From positions 1 through 64,000 of the forward strand of contig NZ_JNIJ01000011.1 of NCBI RefSeq assembly GCF_000701345.1: 64,000 bases of DNA, read 5' to 3'. The notes beneath the pieces were generated by a model that ran no database searches, was not told the DNA's origin, and saw only the letters and a program-made list of their open reading frames with translations. The DNA comes from Bradyrhizobium sp. URHD0069 (GTDB taxonomy: Bacteria > Pseudomonadota > Alphaproteobacteria > Rhizobiales > Xanthobacteraceae). This document shows, one piece after another, positions 1-8,948 of the stretch. Every line of letters starts with the position of its first letter. The stretch's first letter is position 1. Position numbers and translations under genes: made by a program.

Positions 1-429
1 CCGAACAACAGCTACATCGCGACCTTGGTCGAGCGCCATACGCGTTACGTGATGTTGGCCAAGGTGGCAGGTAAGGACACCCAGACGGTCGTCTCCGCGC
101 TCATCAAGCAGGCGAAGAAGCTACCAGAGGAGCTGTATAAGTCCCTGACCTGGGACCGGAAAAAGGAACTCACGGATCATCGTCGCTTTACGTTGGCGAC
201 CAAAATCGACGTATACTTTTGCGATCCGCAAAGCCCGTGGCAGCGCGGCTCGAACGAGAACACCAATGGCCTGCTGAGACAGTACTTTCCGAAAGGCACC
301 GATTTGTCGGTGCACTCGCAAGCCTATCTGAACAAAGTGGCTCGCCAGCTAAACGAACGACCACGTGAGACCTTGCAATTTGAAACTCCAGCAGAGAGAT
401 TTAACGCCTGTGTTGCGGCGACCGGTTGA
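1..429 (+). CDS. IS30-family transposase, C-terminal part (5' end outside window)
   Basis: The frame is open from the first base, so the N-terminus, including the helix-turn-helix and the first catalytic Asp, lies outside the window. The visible 142 codons carry the end of the IS30 DDE integrase core: TWDR with the second Asp at codon 52, then CDPQSPWQRGSNENTNG with the catalytic Glu at codon 86, followed by LLRQYFPKGTDL, which is highly typical of IS30. It would catalyse cut-and-paste or circle-mediated transposition. It lies at the edge of the polysaccharide locus, where IS elements are common. Whether the full gene is intact cannot be seen. Confidence 0.9.
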   Translation, partial: PNNSYIATLVERHTRYVMLAKVAGKDTQTVVSALIKQAKKLPEELYKSLTWDRKKELTDHRRFTLATKIDVYFCDPQSPWQRGSNENTNGLLRQYFPKGTDLSVHSQAYLNKVARQLNERPRETLQFETPAERFNACVAATG

Positions 430-554
430 GCCGGCAGGCGCAATCAAGATAGAATTGACCTGTTCATCGGTATCTCAATCCGGCATAAGGCCGACGGTCA
501 TGATTCATTTTGCCGCCGGACTCTTCGCCCTGTCCGGCGAACCAACAGAGCAGC

Positions 555-1889
555 ATGCAGGTCAGATATAACACGCTAACCCTCACGGGATGGACATCGG
601 TCGCAGTTACCGTGGCGGTCCTCGCCAAGACCTTCGTGCCGTTCTATCTAATAGGTTCGACAGCGATCTTTGCGGCTTCTGTTGCAGTCGGGCTTGTCCT
701 GGTCGCGTTGAGCTGGCGCCCGATCTTCGACGGTGCCAACCACGCCCGGGACGCCCTCGTCGTAGCTGCGCTGTTCTACACGGTTATTGTCGTCAGCTTC
801 CTGGCGTATTCCCGCGCCGCATTACCGGCGACACACCTGTGGGGCATCCTGATCATCCATGGGATCATGCTGATTTTTGGCTTTACTGCAGCGCGTGCGC
901 TGAAGATGGTCCTGCTGGTGCTTTCCGGCACTGCGGCGATCTATGCGGCGCTGCTCGCCCTCCACGCATTGCGCTTCGGCGGCATCACAACGGGCATCAA
1001 TATCGACGACATCTTCGGAATTGGAGTCCCGGAAATCTACATTACCTTCCACCAAAATATCGGCTTCGTGCTCGGCGTCGGCGTGCTAGCAATATTTGGA
1101 TTGGCATCGAACCGCGTTATGCGGTTCCTCCTAGTGACCGCACTGCTGATCGTACTGCTGCTCTTGTTTCATATCGCTGCCCGAACGGCATTGGTCGCGC
1201 TCGCGAGTAGCCTGATCTTCTTAGGTTTCACAGCGCTCTGGGAGTATTCGAGGAAAGTCGCAACACTAACTGCCGCGGCTGTGATCGTGGCTGCGACGAT
1301 TGCAGCGGGTGTACTTTCTCAGCGCGCGCTAAACCAAATCGGCGTGGACGCAAAGGCACCTGATGCGATCTCTCGGACGATCCGAGAGTTGCAGGACCCC
1401 AATCAGGGCTTCCGTTTGCCGATATGGGAACAGACCTGGCGCCATATCGTGAGCGACCCGGCGCGGTTGCCGCTTGGGCGGGGCATCGGCATGTATCCAA
1501 TCGATGCGGGGTTTGGCGCTCCGGATTGGCTGCTTCATCCCACCGAAGGATCCAAGCATTATCCCCATAACGTGCATCTGGAAATACTCTACGATACCGG
1601 AATTGCCGGGCTGGTGCTGTTTAGTATTCTGACTATCTTACCAATCATTGCGTCGCTGCGCCGCTGGTCCACCTTTTCTCCCGCGGAGAAATCCACCGTC
1701 GCCATATATGTTTTTAACCTCGTGAGCTCGGACATTTCCGGCGCGTTTGCCTATACATATATGCTGCAGTTTTTTCTCGCATTGACAGTTGGTATCGTTG
1801 CGCTGAAACGAGCTGATGACACTAAGATTGACGGCGCGGGTGTACCTAAGGAGACCTGGGATCCAAAGCATCCGCGCGCGCCCGCATGA
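555..1889 (+). CDS. O-antigen ligase / polymerase-family membrane protein (Wzy_C type)
   Basis: A 444-residue polytopic inner-membrane protein with about ten hydrophobic segments. A long periplasmic loop (about residues 260-340) ends in HYPHNVHLEILYDTGIAGL, the His-containing signature of the WaaL/Wzy_C family. These proteins join lipid-linked O-chains to lipid A-core, or polymerise repeat units, on the periplasmic face. ATG at 555 was preferred over an in-frame TTG at 510; neither has a strong ribosome site. A different Wzy-like protein lies at 10962-12353, so ligase is the more likely role here, but this is inference. It stands alone on the plus strand between the IS30 tail and a minus-strand hypothetical gene. 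Confidence 0.8.
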   Translation: MQVRYNTLTLTGWTSVAVTVAVLAKTFVPFYLIGSTAIFAASVAVGLVLVALSWRPIFDGANHARDALVVAALFYTVIVVSFLAYSRAALPATHLWGILIIHGIMLIFGFTAARALKMVLLVLSGTAAIYAALLALHALRFGGITTGINIDDIFGIGVPEIYITFHQNIGFVLGVGVLAIFGLASNRVMRFLLVTALLIVLLLLFHIAARTALVALASSLIFLGFTALWEYSRKVATLTAAAVIVAATIAAGVLSQRALNQIGVDAKAPDAISRTIRELQDPNQGFRLPIWEQTWRHIVSDPARLPLGRGIGMYPIDAGFGAPDWLLHPTEGSKHYPHNVHLEILYDTGIAGLVLFSILTILPIIASLRRWSTFSPAEKSTVAIYVFNLVSSDISGAFAYTYMLQFFLALTVGIVALKRADDTKIDGAGVPKETWDPKHPRAPA

Positions 1890-2023
1890 TCTAGTGGCCA
1901 GACCCCGCGGGCCCGCCTGGCTGAAGATGGTCCCACGGGGCGCCAATCAACCATTACTTAACTTAAAAATGGGGCGGGCGTGCTACGTTAGACCTAAAAA
2001 TCGAGCGCACCGATCACACACGA

Positions 2024-2440
2024 TCAAGGGGCAATCTCCACTGTGATCACTTCGAATCCCCACTCCCCATACGAACCGGGATCGTGATTTATACGCACGA
2101 AAAACCGCCTAACCGCCGGACCAGCATTGGGAGAGAGTACGGTCACATAACCGGACACTCTATAGTCGCGATCGTCGGCGCCGAGCTCGACGTCGAATTT
2201 ATTGGAAGCGCAACTTTCGAAACTGACCGGGCCTTGATCCTTCAAGCGTGCGCGCGCAGCATTCTGTGCTGTAACGCAAGCCATAATTCTCATATCGTTC
2301 AAGTAGGCTTTCGAGCGGTCTTCCGCGTGGGATAAATCCGCTTGGAGAACTACCGCGAAGACTAACGTTACACGACACGCTATTGCTTTAGTAACCCCTT
2401 TTGAAGCCGCCAATATGGCCCAGCGATCCTTAAACGGCAT
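2024..2440 (-). CDS. small secreted hypothetical protein
   Basis: About 138 residues from the ATG at 2440; an upstream in-frame start at 2488 is possible. The N-terminus has a basic stretch (MPFKDRWAILAASKGVTKA) followed by a hydrophobic segment ending near SHA-ED, which reads as a signal peptide, so export to the periplasm is likely. The mature part has two Cys residues (ACVTAQNA and ESCASNK) and a beta-rich C-terminus. The family is not recognised. It is oriented against its neighbours and may not belong to polysaccharide synthesis. Confidence 0.55.
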   Translation of the reverse strand: MPFKDRWAILAASKGVTKAIACRVTLVFAVVLQADLSHAEDRSKAYLNDMRIMACVTAQNAARARLKDQGPVSFESCASNKFDVELGADDRDYRVSGYVTVLSPNAGPAVRRFFVRINHDPGSYGEWGFEVITVEIAP

Positions 2441-2699
2441 GCTTTCGCTCAAAATTCGGGTGCTGCCTACCCCACCGAACATCGTCATACGCGGAGCGCA
2501 ATCTTTTAGATATCTCGGTAGCCTTACGAACGCCAGATGCGAGTAGCTTCAGCTGAGCGGCTTGTGCGCAATAGGAACTACTCTTAGAAGATTTTGAGCT
2601 GTATACCCCTGTTCATGAGATCGATGTCCGCCTAAAAACGGCGATCTGACCGAGACGGTCCCGGACTGTTCCGAGGGCAAATCAATCGATGTGAATTGA

Positions 2700-5147
2700 A
2701 TGACTTTGGAAACTGCTGCACCGCCGCGACGAATACTATACGTCGTCAACGAGGACTTCGCGTTCTTGCTCAATCGGCTACCGATGGCTCGGGCGGCGCG
2801 CGAAGCAGGGTTTGAGGTACATGTCGCGACACGTGTCGATAGAGGCGCCGACGCGATTGAGGCGGAAGGCTTCACGCTGCATCGGGTTCCTTTCCGCCGA
2901 GGTGGGCTATCACCTTTTGCCGCAATCCCAACTATTAGGGCGCTACGACGCGTCGAAAGCAAAATTAAGCCGCAGATCATTCACCACTCTGGTTTGCAAT
3001 GCTGCGTCTTTGGCTCGATCGCAGCACTCGGGAAAAAGATTCCCTTCGTAAATGCAATAACCGGGCTGGGCTATATTTTTACATCGGTGACTTGGCGAAC
3101 GCGGTTGCTGAAGCGGAGCATGGCAACGCTGTTGCCATGGCTTCTAAATAGCGAGCAAAGCCTAGTGCTCGTTCAAAATCCTGATGATCAGTCAGCTCTC
3201 GAAACCCTTGGAATAGAACGGAAGCGGATCGTTTTGATCCCCGGGTCGGGCGTCGACACCGATCGCTTGCAGCCGCTGCCGGAACCGGATGGCCCGATCA
3301 CAATTGGTTTTGCCGGGCGCTTGTTGACCGATAAGGGCATTCGGGCGTTGGTGGCCGCTCATGGTATTCTGCGTAAACAAGGGCATGGTATAAACCTGAT
3401 AATTGCTGGAAATCCGGACCCAGCCAACCCCGCTTCTGTTCTGTTGGAAGAAGCACAGGCATGGAGCCGTCAGCCGGGAATCACCTGGCTCGGACACATC
3501 GACAACATCGTCTCGCTGTGGCAGCGCTGTCATGTGGCCGTACTGCCGTCGCACAGGGAAGGCTTGCCCATGAGCCTGCTGGAGGCCGCAGCATGCGGAC
3601 GGCCGATGATAGCAACGGACGCTCCTGGATGCCGCGAAATCGTCATCAACGATCAGACAGGTCTGTTGGTGCCGATCGAGGACGCGCCGGCCCTGGCCGG
3701 CGCGATAGCGCGCCTTGCCACCTCACCTGCGCTACGTGCGCGCTATAGCTGTGCGGCACGGCAACTCGTCGTCGACAAGCTATCAGCGAAAATCATCGGC
3801 AAGGCTGTTATCGAGCTCTACGATCGCTTAGCGCTGGATCGTTTTCAAACTTACCGGCCGCCGGAGACTTCTACTTTGCCGGCCCAACGACTGCAGCGAG
3901 CCGGTAAAATTCTGCTTGTCAGTCAGCATTACGCACCGTTTCCCAGCACGACATCCGGCTACATGACCGACATCGCCAGGGCGCTTGCGCTGGAAAGCCA
4001 GGTGCTCGTTCTGTCGGGGACCCCGAACTCCGGCTCGAAATCGCCGTCGAAACCAGGCGAGCCCGCCGTCATCGAAATACGGAGCTGGTGGCCGGGGAGA
4101 TCTGCGCTGGTCTCACGCTCGCTTGCCGCCCTCCTGTTCGCTGTGCAGGTTTTTCTTTCAGTCATGAAGCACAGCCGTCGTGAAGACGCCGTTCTTTGCG
4201 TTACGACTCCGTTCACGTTGCCCTATGCCGTGACGTTAGCGGCGCGACTACGCGATGCTTCTGCAGCGCTCATTATCTACGATTTCTATCCGGATTCCCT
4301 GATCATGGCGGGCTTTCTGCAACCCACGTCGATAGTGACCAAAATTATGCGATGGGCGAACAGGGTGATGTTCGAAGGGCTCGACGCCGTCGTTACCATC
4401 GGGCGTGACATGAATTCTATATTGATGGCCTACCCGCGAATGACCGCAGAAAAGATTAGCTTCATTCCAAATTGGGCGACGCTTCCGGTGCGCTATCGGG
4501 AGATCGCAGCTGACAATCCCTATCGCCGCCGTTGCGGAGGCAAATTCCTGGTGGCGATGTCGGGAAATGCGGGATTTACCCACGATCCCGACTCCGTATT
4601 TGAGGCCGCTCGAATATTGAAAGACAATACCGGTATTCATTTTCTGTTTTCTGGCGAAGGTGTTGGCTGGACTAAATTGAAGGAAATGCAGGCCGCCTCG
4701 CCGCTCGACAACGTCACGCTAATCGAGCGCGTACCCGAAGCAGAATTAGAAACTTTCCTGTCGGCCGCCGACATTTGGCTCATTCCGTACCGCAAAAACA
4801 ATACCGGCGTGTCTGTGCCGAGCCGAATCTACAATTTGCTCGCGGTCGGTCGGCCCGTCATCATTTGCTCGGAACCGGACGCGGAAGCGGCCATCCTCGT
4901 CCGCGAACATGACTTGGGTTGGGTGGTGCAACCGGAGAGGCCCGCAGCGATTGCACAGGCCGTCGAGCTCGCAGCCTCGGCAGCCGGCAACACGCTGGAG
5001 AAGGGCCAGCGCGCGGCCGAGATCGCTCCGCGCTACACAAGGCAGAACGCGCTGAAATCTTACGGTGAACTGATGAGCCGTCTTCTGGACAGGCACGCCG
5101 CGGTGCCCGAGCAAGCCAAGCGGGAGCGTCGTGCCAGACTTCGCTGA
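2700..5147 (+). CDS. bifunctional fusion of two GT4-type glycosyltransferases
   Basis: 815 residues, twice the usual GT-B length, with two complete glycosyltransferase modules. Residues 1-390 resemble lipid-linked sugar transferases of the WbpH/PglA group: HHSGLQ and AITGLGYIFTS in the acceptor half, FAGRLLTDKGI and HREGLPMSLLEAAACGRP with the E-x7-E nucleotide-sugar motif in the donor half. Residues about 402-815 restart with KILLVSQHYAPFPSTT, contain IYDFYPDSL and IPNWA, and end with SRIYNLLAVGRPVI, as in WcaI-type enzymes. The protein probably adds two successive sugars on the cytoplasmic face of the membrane. It is followed 133 bp later by an epimerase and another glycosyltransferase on the same strand. 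No frameshift separates the halves. Confidence 0.85.
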   Translation: MTLETAAPPRRILYVVNEDFAFLLNRLPMARAAREAGFEVHVATRVDRGADAIEAEGFTLHRVPFRRGGLSPFAAIPTIRALRRVESKIKPQIIHHSGLQCCVFGSIAALGKKIPFVNAITGLGYIFTSVTWRTRLLKRSMATLLPWLLNSEQSLVLVQNPDDQSALETLGIERKRIVLIPGSGVDTDRLQPLPEPDGPITIGFAGRLLTDKGIRALVAAHGILRKQGHGINLIIAGNPDPANPASVLLEEAQAWSRQPGITWLGHIDNIVSLWQRCHVAVLPSHREGLPMSLLEAAACGRPMIATDAPGCREIVINDQTGLLVPIEDAPALAGAIARLATSPALRARYSCAARQLVVDKLSAKIIGKAVIELYDRLALDRFQTYRPPETSTLPAQRLQRAGKILLVSQHYAPFPSTTSGYMTDIARALALESQVLVLSGTPNSGSKSPSKPGEPAVIEIRSWWPGRSALVSRSLAALLFAVQVFLSVMKHSRREDAVLCVTTPFTLPYAVTLAARLRDASAALIIYDFYPDSLIMAGFLQPTSIVTKIMRWANRVMFEGLDAVVTIGRDMNSILMAYPRMTAEKISFIPNWATLPVRYREIAADNPYRRRCGGKFLVAMSGNAGFTHDPDSVFEAARILKDNTGIHFLFSGEGVGWTKLKEMQAASPLDNVTLIERVPEAELETFLSAADIWLIPYRKNNTGVSVPSRIYNLLAVGRPVIICSEPDAEAAILVREHDLGWVVQPERPAAIAQAVELAASAAGNTLEKGQRAAEIAPRYTRQNALKSYGELMSRLLDRHAAVPEQAKRERRARLR

Positions 5148-5280
5148 TCCCGATGAAGCGGGCAACAGCACGCCGTATCAAAGATAGCGTTTTAGCCGTT
5201 GACTCACCGGAAAGTTTTTTCCATCGAGGGCGGCGACACAGCCGCTCATACCGCCAATTCTCTCCTGCAAAGGCTTGCTT

Positions 5281-6228
5281 ATGAAAAACGATCCAGTTTT
5301 GGTGACCGGCGGGATCGGATATGTGGGGCGGGAATTGGTGCGCCAGCTCGTCGCGCAGAGGGATTGCGAAGTCCACGTTCTGGATAATTTGGCCAGCGGT
5401 GAACATCGTCTGGCTCAGATGGACCAGAAAGAATTTGTTCTGCATCGGCACGACATCCGCGATGCCGATGCGGTCGCAGAATGTCTCGGTAAGGTGAAAC
5501 CGGCGATTGTCTACCACCTCGCCGCAGTGCATTTCATTCCGGCGTGCGAGAGGGCGCCCGGCAATGCGGTCGCAATCAACGTGTCCGGGACCGTCAATCT
5601 TCTGAACGCCGCGCCGGCCGGAGCGAAATTCGTCTTCGCGTCGTCGGCTGCCGTTTATCGTCCGCTGCCCGGTGCTCACCTGGAACGCAATGAAGAGTTG
5701 GGGCCGGTCGATATCTATGGCTCCACGAAATTGCACGGCGAGGATTTTGTTCGGCACTATCACAACCAAAACAAGATCCGCGGCGTCATCGTCAGGTTGT
5801 TTAACGTGGTAGGCCCCGGAGAGACCAACCCACATCTCGTACCCGCCATTATCGGCCAGCTTGCGGCGGGCAAACACCAACTCGCCTTGGGAAACCTGTT
5901 TCCGCATCGTGACTATATCGACGTCAGCGACGCCGCATTCGGCTTTCGTGCGCTTGGCGAGAATGCCGCATTCAATGACGGACCGCTGATTTCAAATCTC
6001 GGCACGGGAAACACGCACTCCGTCGGCGATGTCGTCGCGACGATCGGCGCTGCGGCCGGCGTCACGCTCGATATCCAGCAGGACCCCTCGCGCATGCGCG
6101 CGGTCGATCGTCCGATGCTAAAGGCATCTACCCAGAAGCTGAAGCAGATCACCAATTGGACGCCGGCAATGTCGCTCACTGAGAGCATGCAGCGGGCATG
6201 GGCCAGCCGCGTTGAGGACGGGTTTTAA
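5281..6228 (+). CDS. NAD-dependent nucleotide-sugar epimerase/dehydratase (extended SDR)
   Basis: 315 residues. The N-terminus VLVTGGIGYVGRELV is the Rossmann GxxGxxG NAD site; Tyr146-GST-Lys150 is the catalytic YxxxK pair, with FASSAAVY supplying the Ser. The LFNVVGPGE and HRDYIDVSD motifs are typical of UDP-glucose/UDP-GlcNAc 4-epimerases and related dehydratases. It likely makes an activated sugar for the adjacent glycosyltransferases. ATG 5281 is chosen; an in-frame TTG lies 6 bp upstream. Its stop overlaps the start of the next gene by one base (TAATG), so the two are translationally coupled. The exact sugar cannot be deduced. Confidence 0.87.
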   Translation: MKNDPVLVTGGIGYVGRELVRQLVAQRDCEVHVLDNLASGEHRLAQMDQKEFVLHRHDIRDADAVAECLGKVKPAIVYHLAAVHFIPACERAPGNAVAINVSGTVNLLNAAPAGAKFVFASSAAVYRPLPGAHLERNEELGPVDIYGSTKLHGEDFVRHYHNQNKIRGVIVRLFNVVGPGETNPHLVPAIIGQLAAGKHQLALGNLFPHRDYIDVSDAAFGFRALGENAAFNDGPLISNLGTGNTHSVGDVVATIGAAAGVTLDIQQDPSRMRAVDRPMLKASTQKLKQITNWTPAMSLTESMQRAWASRVEDGF

Positions 6229-7448
6229 TGACGGCGAGCAAGCCGCGCGTCGCCGCTGTTGTCATTACGCCACCGACGTTTAAGGCAAGCGGAGGGGTAT
6301 CTGCTGCAATCCAGTTGACGCAAAGGATCGCGAAGCTGGTCGACAGCGCGTTGTTTCTCATGGCGGATCACGATAGCGAGACCGTCGAGGACGGCCTTCG
6401 CACCTTCCGCCAGAAGGCACGAAATCCCCTTCTGCCGCTGCAAAAATTCTTGCCGCGTCAGGCAGTCAGCCTCGCCTGGCGTGCGGATATCAAATCATGG
6501 CTGCGTGACGGCCGGTTCGATATTGTCCATTTTCACAACCCCCACCCGCCGGGCGCACTTAAGACCGCTGCGCAAGCCTGTCTTGATCTTCATATTCCTT
6601 ACGTAATTTCGACGCATGGATTTGTCGAATTCAACGAATTTTCGCGCGGCTTCGGTGCCCCCCGCTGGCAAAAGCCGCTGCTGGAAATGCTGGTGCGACG
6701 TCCGGTCGTACACGTGGCGCAGAACGCGGCGAGAGTTTTGATGCTGTCGCCGCAAGAGGCGCCTATTCTGACCGGCATGGGTGTGGACCCTCGCAACCTT
6801 CGTGTCATCTCCAACGGGGTCGATCCGTATTTCGCAACCACAATTCCCGAAACCGAACGTCAAAGACTAACCAGGCGCTTCGCCCTTCCGGCGGAACATC
6901 CCCTCATGCTGTTTGTGGGCAACCACACGGCGAACAAGGGCCTCGACGTGCTGCTAAGGGCATTGCCCATTATGCGCGAAAAGGCTGTGACGGTCGTCGG
7001 CGGCGCAATCCGCTCGCAGGAAGAGCATGCACGGCTCCTCGCCGACAATGGCATGTCGGCCTCGGATGAGCGGCTTCTGTTCACTGATTTCATCACACGG
7101 GAAGAATTGCGGGCGCTCTATCAGACCGCGGATTTGTTTGTATTCCCCTCGCGCGCCGACACGCTGCCGCTTGTGGTCCTTGAAGCCATGGCGAGCCGCC
7201 TTCCCGTCGTTTCGACATTAATCGGCGGAATTCCGTTTGAGGTATCGCCCGATGCCGGAATTCTGGTGAAGCCGGGCGACCCCATGCCTCTCGCTGCCGC
7301 GTTGGACCGGTTGTGCGCCGATGAATCGATGCGCAAGGCAATGGGCAATGCCGGGCGGGCGCGCGTCATGGAGGTCTTTAACTGGGAAAGGTCGGCTGCA
7401 CGGGCCGGGGCGATCTACCAGGAGATTTTGGCTGAAAAGATCGGATAG
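6228..7448 (+). CDS. GT4-family glycosyltransferase
   Basis: 406 residues with GT-B architecture. The N-terminal half has PPTFKASGGVSAAIQL and the acceptor-side IVHFHNPHPPGAL and ISTHGF. The C-terminal half has LFVGNHTANKGLDVLLRAL and FPSRADTLPLVVLEAMASR, which carries the retaining-GT4 E/D-x7-E type donor motif. It likely transfers a sugar from a nucleotide donor to a lipid-linked acceptor. It is coupled to the epimerase by a one-base overlap. It converges on the minus-strand methyltransferase 42 bp downstream, with no obvious terminator between them. Confidence 0.87.
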   Translation: MTASKPRVAAVVITPPTFKASGGVSAAIQLTQRIAKLVDSALFLMADHDSETVEDGLRTFRQKARNPLLPLQKFLPRQAVSLAWRADIKSWLRDGRFDIVHFHNPHPPGALKTAAQACLDLHIPYVISTHGFVEFNEFSRGFGAPRWQKPLLEMLVRRPVVHVAQNAARVLMLSPQEAPILTGMGVDPRNLRVISNGVDPYFATTIPETERQRLTRRFALPAEHPLMLFVGNHTANKGLDVLLRALPIMREKAVTVVGGAIRSQEEHARLLADNGMSASDERLLFTDFITREELRALYQTADLFVFPSRADTLPLVVLEAMASRLPVVSTLIGGIPFEVSPDAGILVKPGDPMPLAAALDRLCADESMRKAMGNAGRARVMEVFNWERSAARAGAIYQEILAEKIG

Positions 7449-7490
7449 CAGGTGCCACCAATGGATCGTTAGTAAGCCCATTCTGAATGT

Positions 7491-8345
7491 TTAGCCGAGC
7501 GCCTTGTGTCCCACGAACGAGTAAAGACGGCCAGGCCTGTTATCGAAACGCTCGGCGACGGTCAGCGCAAATTTGAAGACGGAGTCAGAGCTCAGGATCG
7601 CTCGCCAGCCCGGTACCGGCAACTTGCGTGACAGACGCGAGACTACGGCATCGCGCAAGCTATTGATTGTATACGGAAACAGATTGATCGCGTTTGTCAG
7701 TGGCCCAAAGACCTCCAGCGGCTGAAATCCGGCCGCGCTCAGGGCGTTGACATAGCGATCGAGACGAAAGGCGTGCTCGCCGCCATACAGCCGGTGCAGC
7801 GGATGCTGGTCCAGAAACTTCTGGAGATCGGAATCGTGGCTGATGACATGTTCGCGTGCAGCGATCGCGATCCCACCGGGCTTCAGCACGCGATAAATTT
7901 CGCGGCAGGCATCTTCAAGGTTGGTCATGTGGTGCAAGACCGCCCGTGCGAATACCACATCGAAACTCTTGTCGGCGAACGGAAGCCGCTCGGACACCTC
8001 CTCGACAACGTCGATGGCGAGCCTCGCATCTTGGGCGAGCTTGCGGATCGCCGCGGATCCGACGATTGCACTCGGGTCGGGTTCGAGCGCGGTCACCTCA
8101 AAACCATCGCGCGCCAATGCGTAGCTGGCAATGCCACGACCGGCGCCGATATCGAGCGCCCGACCGTGGCGTCGGTGCAATATCTCAGAAACGGCGTGCC
8201 ATTCTCCCGATGCATGATAACGTGCGGCAGCGTCCACCAACGGATCGTCATAGAACGCGTCTCGCGCAACCTGCTGCTGCTCAGGCTGATTGCGAAACCA
8301 GACGACGGCCTCCTCCCAAGACGAATGCCTAGGATCAGAGCTCAT
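7491..8345 (-). CDS. class I SAM-dependent methyltransferase
   Basis: 284 residues. Motif I is LDIGAGRGIASYALARDGF, followed by VTALEPDPSA. FDVVFARAVLHHMTNLEDA and YRVLKPGGIAIAARE match the Methyltransf_11 fold. It probably O- or N-methylates a sugar or its acyl substituent. The start overlaps the end of the upstream acyltransferase gene by 11 bp, so the three minus-strand genes 10037-7491 (glycosyltransferase, acyltransferase, methyltransferase) form one inverted cassette. The substrate is unknown. Confidence 0.83.
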   Translation of the reverse strand: MSSDPRHSSWEEAVVWFRNQPEQQQVARDAFYDDPLVDAAARYHASGEWHAVSEILHRRHGRALDIGAGRGIASYALARDGFEVTALEPDPSAIVGSAAIRKLAQDARLAIDVVEEVSERLPFADKSFDVVFARAVLHHMTNLEDACREIYRVLKPGGIAIAAREHVISHDSDLQKFLDQHPLHRLYGGEHAFRLDRYVNALSAAGFQPLEVFGPLTNAINLFPYTINSLRDAVVSRLSRKLPVPGWRAILSSDSVFKFALTVAERFDNRPGRLYSFVGHKALG

Positions 8346-8904
8346 CGGGCGACAGCTCCCTGACGATGACCGCAGGATTCCCCGCTACGATGGAAAACGG
8401 TGGCACATCTTTGGTTACGACAGCGCCGGCAGCAACAATCGCACCCTGCCCCAACGTCACGCCGCGTAGCACAAAAGCCCCCGCGCCAATCCACGCGTCG
8501 TCGTGAATGGTGACAGGCTGCTCGCCGAGCGCCAGCTCGCGCGGATGGCCGCGTTCGAGTATCGCCCTAGTTTGCTGATGTCGTTGAGACGCACCTAATG
8601 GATGCGTAAGATTATCAAATATATTGACAGAGTGAGACACTAAAACACGACTTCCAATGGTGATCGAAGCGGCCGACCATATGCGAGTTCCCTCCCCTAC
8701 GTAGCACCAATCTCCGAGCACAATCCTGCCGCCGTGACCAAAGGTCATAAGTTCACCGCGGACGAAAGTGTTGCGTCCAATCAAAATCCTCTCTGTGTCA
8801 CCAGCAATATTTCTGATCCGCGCGCTTCGGCTTAAGCGCGAGCCCTCACCCAATCGACATGTAGCGCGTCCAACAAGTCGCTGAATCAGAATATCGAAAT
8901 TCAT
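8335..8904 (-). CDS. hexapeptide-repeat acyltransferase (LbH family)
   Basis: About 189 residues from ATG 8904; an alternative start at 8985 would overlap the upstream gene. The sequence is a left-handed beta-helix of hexapeptide repeats (GDWCYVGEGTRI, IGAGAFVLRGVTLGQGAIVA) ending in VVTKDVPPFSIVAGNPAVIV, as in maltose/galactoside/sugar O-acetyltransferases. It contains an extended loop with HPLGASQRHQQT. It likely O-acetylates a sugar of the repeat unit using acetyl-CoA. It sits between a glycosyltransferase (44 bp upstream) and a methyltransferase (11-bp overlap). Confidence 0.82.
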   Translation of the reverse strand: MNFDILIQRLVGRATCRLGEGSRLSRSARIRNIAGDTERILIGRNTFVRGELMTFGHGGRIVLGDWCYVGEGTRIWSAASITIGSRVLVSHSVNIFDNLTHPLGASQRHQQTRAILERGHPRELALGEQPVTIHDDAWIGAGAFVLRGVTLGQGAIVAAGAVVTKDVPPFSIVAGNPAVIVRELSPDEL

Positions 8905-8948
8905 TATCTTTGTAGGAATCCCGTAAATATATTCCGCCTGTAGCACAA

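Noticed and set aside
2041..2070. tRNA-like TTCGAATCCCCACT sequence
   Set aside because: It lies at the 3' end of a minus-strand gene and no cloverleaf can be built around it.
4861..5907. 348-codon minus-strand open frame
   Set aside because: It overlaps the end of the double glycosyltransferase and most of the epimerase, both with clear motifs; no motif or ribosome site of its own.
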